From Pantoea cypripedii (lineage in GTDB: Bacteria; Pseudomonadota; Gammaproteobacteria; Enterobacterales; Enterobacteriaceae), in NCBI RefSeq assembly GCF_002095535.1, contig NZ_MLJI01000001.1, positions 939,604-1,003,603 of the forward strand: a stretch of 64,000 nt of DNA. The letters are read 5' to 3'. Positions within the stretch are counted from its first letter, which is position 1. The number at the start of each line of letters is the position of its first letter. The translations under genes and the position numbers were made by a program. Under the pieces are notes generated by a model. That model had not been told where the DNA came from. It ran no database searches and saw nothing but the letters and a program-made list of their open reading frames with translations. Of the stretch, positions 58,554 to 64,000 are shown one piece after another.

Positions 58554-60029
58554 ATGTCGATTGGTCGAATATATTCTGCACCAATTTTACCGGAGCCTGT
58601 TATTCATTCTGGTAAAGATTATTCTGAGTCATCACCGTCACTGGCTGGTTTTATTTCCCATGTTTTTTGTTCAGCATGTAAGGAACGACCGGATTCATTG
58701 AAGTATCAGGTTAATTCTCGTGTCAGTCTGAATGAATTACCTGCGGCAAATAAACGGTGGTTTGGGGAGGCGGTGCCGCCACTTTCTGAACCTGTTGTCA
58801 AACCTGCACCGGTTAAACTAACAAGAGGTTTTGTTTCACCTTTTAGCGGAAAGTTAAATATTCTCAATCTCAGATTGAATAAGTTTGGTAGCTATTCACC
58901 AGTGGACGTTGCGGCTAAATCCGTGCAGACGAATTCTGTGCCAGAACCAAAAAAAGTGACCCAGGACGCGGGATGTGTTTCTGGGTTAGGGCAGTTTGTT
59001 CGTGCGATTAGTAAATCAAATAAGTATCCCGATGATACAACGCTGGAAGCAATAATGACTTCACTGGAAACAGGAAGAAATCCTTCCGGGAATTACCGGA
59101 GCTGGCCATTTGATTCTGAATGCAGAACAGTGCCAGAACCTGTTTCTGAGCATCCAGCGTCACCGACGCCTGAGCCAGAGCGTCAAACGTTGCCGGAGCC
59201 TGAGTCAGAGTCAGAGTATCAAACGTTACCGGAGCCTGCTTCTGAACATCTGACACCACCGAAACCGGACCCAGCGCCTGAGTATCAAACGTTGCCGAAG
59301 GATATCGAAGAGACTTCTTCGTTGTCCGGAAGTGACTCCGGGTGCGACATTCTTTCCGACAGTGAAGAACCCTCCAGGCCACCCATCCCACTCGAACCGG
59401 TTGTCATTATCAAAACGGCAAAGGACAGAAAAGCAGAGGATTTACAGGTAAAAATAGATAATTTCTATAACCAATTTGATGAAGATCGTGCGAGGAAGAA
59501 TGAGATAAGAAGGCCAAACCCTTCTGGTTTTACGCTAAGAGCGCAGATGAGTAATCATTATCTTTGTAAAAATGCTAAACCACCCGCTGTCATCGGAACC
59601 ATTCTTAAAAATGAAGTCCCGACAAGCAAGTATGAGAGTTTTGTCATTCCTTTTACTCATGCTGACCATTTGAAAATGGAGAATGACAGGAATAGAAAAT
59701 TATCGGTCCGAGATTCTGATGATCAATTCCTGGAGGATCTGAAAAAAGAAATAAAAGAATGTGCTCGTATTTTTGAAGAAAGTCAGGCGTATCATTATGC
59801 ACGCTATAAGAAGCTCAGAGAGAAAATAGATGGCCTCAATGGTGTGATGGAAACTATTAATGAAGGCAGTCTTTTATATCTCCCTCGTGTCGATGATGTA
59901 GGCGACTATTACCATAGCCTGCGTGATGAAATTATGCTGGCTATTGCAAGCGAGCAAAAGACCATCCTTGTTGATCATGCAGGCAGGAAAATAAATCCGC
60001 TGTATGTGGAGGACGAACCTGACTATTAG
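58554..60029 (+). CDS. Orphan protein of 491 residues with Pro/Glu repeats
   Basis: Not recognised. The first 180 residues are Ser/Pro-rich with few acidic residues and no signal peptide or membrane helix. Residues about 190-250 are a repeat zone of QTLPEP-type units, then an acidic Ser-rich segment (SGSDSGCDILSDSEEP), a Pro-rich stretch, and a charged helical C-terminal half (about 290-480) with coiled-coil-like segments (DLKKEIKECARIFEESQ, RYKKLREKIDGL). Codon use (AGA, ATA, TTA) and A+T content differ from neighbours, indicating transfer. A secreted effector is one possibility but no secretion or chaperone gene is nearby. Confidence 0.75.
   Translation: MSIGRIYSAPILPEPVIHSGKDYSESSPSLAGFISHVFCSACKERPDSLKYQVNSRVSLNELPAANKRWFGEAVPPLSEPVVKPAPVKLTRGFVSPFSGKLNILNLRLNKFGSYSPVDVAAKSVQTNSVPEPKKVTQDAGCVSGLGQFVRAISKSNKYPDDTTLEAIMTSLETGRNPSGNYRSWPFDSECRTVPEPVSEHPASPTPEPERQTLPEPESESEYQTLPEPASEHLTPPKPDPAPEYQTLPKDIEETSSLSGSDSGCDILSDSEEPSRPPIPLEPVVIIKTAKDRKAEDLQVKIDNFYNQFDEDRARKNEIRRPNPSGFTLRAQMSNHYLCKNAKPPAVIGTILKNEVPTSKYESFVIPFTHADHLKMENDRNRKLSVRDSDDQFLEDLKKEIKECARIFEESQAYHYARYKKLREKIDGLNGVMETINEGSLLYLPRVDDVGDYYHSLRDEIMLAIASEQKTILVDHAGRKINPLYVEDEPDY
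59184..59300 (+). repeat. Short in-gene repeats encoding QTLPEP units
   Basis: CAAACGTTGCCGGAGCCTG at 59184, CAAACGTTACCGGAGCCTG at 59220 and a shortened CAAACGTTGCCGAAG at 59286. The first two copies are 36 bases apart and the next is 66, both multiples of three, so copy number can vary without frameshift. Related TTCTGA(G/A)CATC repeats lie between them. Confidence 0.8.
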
Positions 60030-60063
60030 AGGCATCAACGTTTTTATTGAACTGAACGGACTC

Positions 60064-60165
60064 GTAGCGGCGCGATTTATCGCGCTGTTTCGTGCGCGAT
60101 ATCGGAAAGAAATGTGCGATTTCCTGCGCTATGCGTTAAAAACGCGTGATAAATCGCGCCGCTAC
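60064..60165. repeat. REP pair (BIME-like)
   Basis: Unit one GTAGCGGCGCGATTTATCGC at 60064 and the inverse at 60144-60165, about 58 bases apart. The right unit has GCGTGAT against ATCGCGC, one arm changed only, leaving a G-T type pair. It lies between the convergent orphan gene and mak. Confidence 0.82.
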
Positions 60166-60180
60166 GTCACAGCTCCGCCT

Positions 60181-61092
60181 TTATTCTTTTAATGGCCATA
60201 ACCAGGCGGCACCACGTACACCGCTGGAATCGCCATGCACCGCTTTGAGTACCGGTGTTTCGCACTCCCGACCAAAGACCCACTGTTTCATCAGCGTCGG
60301 TACGGTCTGATACAACCGATCGTTATTACTCATGCCACCACCCAGCACAATGACATCCGGGTCGAGCAAATTCACCACCTGAGCCAGCGATTTTGCCAGA
60401 CGCATTTCGTAACGGTGCATCGCCAGCTCAGCCACCGGGTCCTGCTGTTCTATCAGCTTAATGATCTCTGCCCCTTTCAGCGCTTGTCCGCTCAGACGCT
60501 GATAATCGATGGCAAACCCGGTGCCGGATACAAAGGTCTCGATGCAGCCCTGCAAGCCGCAATAACACGGCACTTCTGCGCGATAACGCAGCTCATCTTC
60601 ATCCATCCACGGCAGCGGATTATGGCCCCATTCACCGGCATTGCCGTTGCCGCCGATGCGCGACTCACCGTTTATCGCCACCCCCGCTCCCGAGCCGGTG
60701 CCGATAATCACCGCAAACACCAGCGGCTGTCCTGCACCAGCACCGTCCACCGCTTCGGACACCGCCAGACAATTCGCGTCGTTAGCGATTCGCACGTCAC
60801 GATTCAGCGCCTGTGCCAGATCCTTATCCAGTGGTTGCCCGTTCAGCCAGGTGGAATTGGCATTTTTCACCCGTTGGGTATAGGGCGAAATGGTGCCTGG
60901 GATGCCCAGTCCGACCGTACCCCGCTGCCCGGTTTTTTCTTCCGCCAGCTGCACCAGATCGACAATCGCCTGAACCGTCGCACCATAGTCATCACGCGGG
61001 GTATTCACGCGGTGCCGAAACAACTCCTGCCCCTGGTCTGACAGCGCAATTACTTCAATTTTGGTGCCACCTAAATCGATACCAATACGCAC
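60181..61092 (-). CDS. mak: Fructokinase Mak (ROK family)
   Basis: A 303-residue ROK sugar kinase. The ATP motif [11 protein letters not shown], catalytic Asp in ANDANCLA, and the zinc motif [11 protein letters not shown] are intact. It phosphorylates fructose (manno-fructokinase). The start is GTG 61092 with GAGGAA upstream. Adjacent and divergent to rdgC as in E. coli. Confidence 0.93.
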   Translation of the reverse strand: MRIGIDLGGTKIEVIALSDQGQELFRHRVNTPRDDYGATVQAIVDLVQLAEEKTGQRGTVGLGIPGTISPYTQRVKNANSTWLNGQPLDKDLAQALNRDVRIANDANCLAVSEAVDGAGAGQPLVFAVIIGTGSGAGVAINGESRIGGNGNAGEWGHNPLPWMDEDELRYRAEVPCYCGLQGCIETFVSGTGFAIDYQRLSGQALKGAEIIKLIEQQDPVAELAMHRYEMRLAKSLAQVVNLLDPDVIVLGGGMSNNDRLYQTVPTLMKQWVFGRECETPVLKAVHGDSSGVRGAAWLWPLKE

Positions 61093-61237
61093 GTTTTATT
61101 CCTCATTATTCGTTCTGGTGAGAGATACAGTAGAAGGCCGTTTGGGTAAAGGCAATGAAACCCATTCGATGTTTCGCTATCATGCGCGCTGACTCGTAGA
61201 CTTGTGCGTCCGATCGCACCCCCGGTAAGGAATCCCG

Positions 61238-62149
61238 ATGTTGTGGTTTAAAAATATGATGGTTTATCGTCTGAATCGTGACATCCCGCTGTCCGCAGAC
61301 GATCTGGAAAAACAGCTCGACGCCTTCACCTTTTCTCCCTGTGGTAGCCAGGATATGGCTAAAACCGGTTGGGTCTCCCCAATGGGTAACCGCAGCGAGG
61401 CGCTGACGCACGTGATTAATGGTCAGATTGTGATCTGTGCACGTACTGAGCAAAAAATCCTGCCTTCTCCCGTGGTGAAGCAGGCACTGGAAGCCAAAAT
61501 TGACAAGCTTGAAGCGGAACAGAGCCGCAAGCTGAAAAAGACCGAAAAAGACTCGCTGAAGGATGAAGTGCTGCACAGCTTGCTGCCGCGTGCGTTTAGC
61601 CGCTTCAGCCAGACCTTTATGTGGATCGACACCGTCAACAACCTGATTATCGTTGACTGCGCCAGCGCTAAGAAAGCCGAAGATACGCTGGCGCTGCTGC
61701 GTAAAAGCCTGGGGTCGCTGCCGGTGGTGCCGCTGACGCTGGAAAAACCGATTGAAATGACGCTGACCGAATGGGTGCGTTCTGGTGAACTGCCTGCCGG
61801 TTTTGCCCTGATGGATGAAGCCGAGCTGAAAGCGCAGCTGGAAGACGGTGGCGTGATCCGCTGTAAAAAGCAGGATCTGGTGTCAGACGAAATTGCGACC
61901 CATATCGAAGCCGGGAAAGTGGTAACCAAACTGGCGCTCGACTGGCAGGAGCGTATTCAATTGGTTATCGCCGATGACGCATCGGTAAAACGTCTGAAAT
62001 TCAGCGATACGCTGCGTGAGCAGAATGACGATATCGATCGTGATGATTTTGCCCAGCGTTTCGATGCCGATTTTATCCTGATGACCAGCGAACTGGCTGC
62101 GCTGATCAGCAACCTGGTCGAAGCGTTAGGCGGCGAAGCCCAGCGTTAA
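61238..62149 (+). CDS. rdgC: Recombination-associated protein RdgC
   Basis: A 303-residue protein, E. coli RdgC length, beginning [15 protein letters not shown]. RdgC forms ring dimers that bind DNA and limit RecA filament action, and are associated with the nucleoid. The sequence shows the long charged helix ([18 protein letters not shown]) typical of the family. It ends close to a REP pair and a convergent permease gene. Confidence 0.96.
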   Translation: MLWFKNMMVYRLNRDIPLSADDLEKQLDAFTFSPCGSQDMAKTGWVSPMGNRSEALTHVINGQIVICARTEQKILPSPVVKQALEAKIDKLEAEQSRKLKKTEKDSLKDEVLHSLLPRAFSRFSQTFMWIDTVNNLIIVDCASAKKAEDTLALLRKSLGSLPVVPLTLEKPIEMTLTEWVRSGELPAGFALMDEAELKAQLEDGGVIRCKKQDLVSDEIATHIEAGKVVTKLALDWQERIQLVIADDASVKRLKFSDTLREQNDDIDRDDFAQRFDADFILMTSELAALISNLVEALGGEAQR

Positions 62150-62166
62150 GGATGACATCCTCACTC

Positions 62167-62247
62167 GTAGCGGCGTGATTTATCACGCGCCTTTTAGCCG
62201 GGGCACTTTTCCTGACTGAAAAACAGCGCGATAAATCGCGCCGCTAC
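62167..62247. repeat. REP pair with compensated arms
   Basis: Unit one GTAGCGGCGTGATTTATCAC differs from the standard at two paired positions (GCGTGAT/ATCACGC for GCGCGAT/ATCGCGC). The inverse standard unit is at 62226-62247. It separates the convergent rdgC and permease genes. Confidence 0.85.
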
Positions 62248-62259
62248 GTAATGTTGTTG

Positions 62260-63624
62260 CTATTCGCCCACCAGCATTGAATCCTGCGGGGCGTTGTCGC
62301 GTTGCGCTTTCGTGGCAAGGAAGTAGACATAGCCCACCGCCATAATCGCCACAAACAGGCCGCCAATCACCGGGTTAAACCACAGCATCGCCACCAGACA
62401 CACCAGCGACAGCACCAGCGCGATACCCGGCACAATCGGATAGCCCGGTGCGCGGAAGCTGCGTTCCAAATCCGGCGCGGTGCGACGAAGTTTGAACAAA
62501 CTCAGCATGCTCATCAGGTACATCACAATCGCGCCAAACACCGCCATGGTGATCATGGCTGCCGTCAGGCTCATACCTTGCAGGTTAATCCAGCCGTCAC
62601 TGTAAATTGCCGCAATCCCAATCAGGCCACCGGCAATAATGGCACGATGCGGCGTCTGAAAGCGTGACAGTTTCGCCAGGCTTTGCGGCAGATAACCGGC
62701 ACGCGCCAGCGCAAAGAATTGACGTGAATAGCCCAGAATAATGCCGTGGAAGCTGGCAACCAGGCCGAACAGGCCGATCCACACCAGCATATGCATCCAG
62801 TTAGAGTTTTCGCCGACGATCATCTTCATCGCCTGTGGCAGCGGGTCATTGATGTCCGACAGTTTGCGCCAGTCACCGGCACCGCCCGCCAGCAGCATCA
62901 CGCCAATCGCTAAAACCACCAGGGTCAGAATGCCGGTGATGTAGGCTTTGGGGATGGTACGCTTCGGATCTTTCGCTTCTTCTGCTGCCATCGCCGCCCC
63001 TTCAATGGCGAGGAAGAACCAGATAGCAAACGGAATGGCGGCAAAAATGCCAGACACCGCAGGCATACCAAAATGTTCGCTGCCCGCCCAGCCGTTGGCG
63101 GCGAAATTGGCAATGCTGAAGCCGGGTGAGACCACGCCCATAAACACCAGCAGTTCCAGCACCGCCAGCACCGTAACCACCAGCTCAAACATCGCTGCCA
63201 GTTTCACGCCGAGAATATTCAGCGTCATAAACACCACATAAGCCCCGACCGCAGCGGTTTTGGGGTTGAGTTCCGGGTATTGCACATTGAGATAGGCACC
63301 AATCGCCATGGCGATGGCCGGGGGCGCGAACACGAACTCGATCAGGGTTGCCAGACCGGCAATCAGGCCACCGGTTTCACCAAAGGCGCGGCGGCTATAG
63401 GCAAACGGACCACCGGCATGCGGGATAGCGGTAGTCAGTTCGGTGAAGCTGAAAATAAAACAGGTGTACATGGTGGCGATCAGCGCCGTCGTAATGAGAA
63501 ATCCCAGCGTCCCTGCTACGCCCCAGCCGTAACTCCAGCCGAAATACTCCCCGGAAATGACCAGGCCAACCGCGATACCCCAAAGATGCAGGGTTCCCAG
63601 GGTGGGTTTGAGCTTGCTCGTCAT
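62260..63624 (-). CDS. Ethanolamine permease-like APC transporter
   Basis: A 454-residue APC-superfamily protein with about twelve hydrophobic segments. GLVISGEYFGWSYGWGVAGTLG and TELTTAIPHAGGPFAYSRRA near the N-terminus, and AAEEAKDPKRTIPKAY in the middle, are typical of the ethanolamine permease (EAT) branch. It would import ethanolamine. It is divergent from a gene whose start suggests a kinase/aminotransferase-type enzyme, supporting a catabolic pair. No eut microcompartment genes are in view. Confidence 0.83.
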   Translation of the reverse strand: MTSKLKPTLGTLHLWGIAVGLVISGEYFGWSYGWGVAGTLGFLITTALIATMYTCFIFSFTELTTAIPHAGGPFAYSRRAFGETGGLIAGLATLIEFVFAPPAIAMAIGAYLNVQYPELNPKTAAVGAYVVFMTLNILGVKLAAMFELVVTVLAVLELLVFMGVVSPGFSIANFAANGWAGSEHFGMPAVSGIFAAIPFAIWFFLAIEGAAMAAEEAKDPKRTIPKAYITGILTLVVLAIGVMLLAGGAGDWRKLSDINDPLPQAMKMIVGENSNWMHMLVWIGLFGLVASFHGIILGYSRQFFALARAGYLPQSLAKLSRFQTPHRAIIAGGLIGIAAIYSDGWINLQGMSLTAAMITMAVFGAIVMYLMSMLSLFKLRRTAPDLERSFRAPGYPIVPGIALVLSLVCLVAMLWFNPVIGGLFVAIMAVGYVYFLATKAQRDNAPQDSMLVGE

Positions 63625-63887
63625 AATCTTATCCCCGTCGTTTTTGTTGAGTGCGGTAACTTCACCGCGCCGGTTTATCGTTTGCGCTACAGTGAAGGGG
63701 ATAATGCCGCTGCCTCTTACGGGAAAACTTGACGCAGGCGCAGTGAGTTTTGTCCTCCACGGTCAACTCTGACGCAAGAAAAGTGCCAGATGCACGCTGC
63801 GGTCAACTTTGGGTCATCTGCGGTCAAGCAGTCAGGACGACGTCATCCCATGCTGATAACACTGTTGTCATCCCTGGAGCCTGATGA

Positions 63888-64000
63888 ATGAGTGCCAAAC
63901 AATCCGACACCCTGACAAATGCTGAAACCACCGTGCTGGCGCAACAGGCGCTGGCTTGCTATCCCGCCGCGCTACAGGGCGAGCTGAAGCTGCTGTGCCG
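63888..64000 (+). CDS. Partial gene divergent from the permease
   Basis: ATG 63888 opens a frame that runs off the window after 37 codons (MSAKQSDTLTNAE, ending LQGELKLLC). The fragment is too short to identify. Phosphotransferase-aminotransferase fusions often lie next to permeases of this kind in related bacteria, so that is the leading guess only. The 263 bases separating it from the permease must hold both promoters. Confidence 0.5.
   Translation, partial: MSAKQSDTLTNAETTVLAQQALACYPAALQGELKLLC

Noticed and set aside
59008..59391. Minus-strand frame opposite the repeat zone of the orphan gene
   Set aside because: Its repeats are only the complement of the QTLPEP repeats; no ribosome-binding site and no independent support.

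Overview
The window reads as chromosome of a Pantoea/Erwinia-like member of the Enterobacterales. Many products match Escherichia coli K-12 proteins closely, and gene order follows two E. coli stretches: yafV-fadE-gmhA-yafJ-yafK-dinB-pepD-gpt-frsA-crl-phoE-proB-proA-thrW, and iraP-psiF-proC-yaiI-aroL-yaiA-aroM-ppnP-mak-rdgC. Both are interrupted by insertions and losses. No rRNA, prophage, insertion sequence or CRISPR array was seen. The only tRNA is thrW (Thr, CGT).

Layout. Bases 1-580 hold the end of a urate-degradation operon (uraD, uraH). Bases 589-6850 hold a complete methionine salvage set (ybdL/mtnE, mtnB, mtnC, mtnD, mtnA, mtnK) joined to the omega-amidase yafV, with MetJ-type boxes in both divergent control regions. 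Bases 6900-13040 are the fadE-gmhA-yafJ-yafK-dinB backbone, with FadR and LexA sites. A three-gene sugar ABC importer (13141-16739) separates dinB from pepD. Then come pepD, gpt, frsA, crl, a porin with a Pho box at the phoE position, proB and proA. A Hok-type toxin with a hok/sok-like leader lies between proA and thrW. Bases 25974-31700 carry sdaC, a chemoreceptor, cheV and dbpA. The lactate operon lldPRD (32541-36168) follows, with paired LldR operators.

Bases 36230-48450 are a mosaic: osmC, several very small membrane proteins and lipoproteins, a CPBP protease, a CHASE4/PAS/GGDEF/EAL protein with a degenerate GGDEF motif, a YcgZ-like connector, mdtG, a lacZ without other lac genes, iraP and psiF. 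phoA and adrA, which flank psiF in E. coli, are absent; a Rieske/FAD reductase sits before proC instead. Bases 50284-58280 carry proC, yaiI, a DUF2076 gene, aroL, yaiA, then an IclR-type regulator, an OPT transporter, a DUF1177 protein, aroM and ppnP. The regulator-transporter-DUF1177 block splits yaiA from aroM and looks like one catabolic unit with aroM. An AT-rich orphan gene of 491 codons follows (58554-60029), then mak, rdgC, an ethanolamine-type permease and the start of one further gene.

A REP-type palindrome, core GCGCGATTTATCGCGC, occurs as singles or head-to-head pairs at eight places, seven of them between convergent gene ends. Two copies carry paired base changes that preserve the hairpin.

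The best candidates for something undescribed are the IclR/OPT/DUF1177/AroM unit, the AT-rich orphan gene, and the hidden hok/sok locus. All functional statements rest on reading the sequence and remembered family features; no database search was run.
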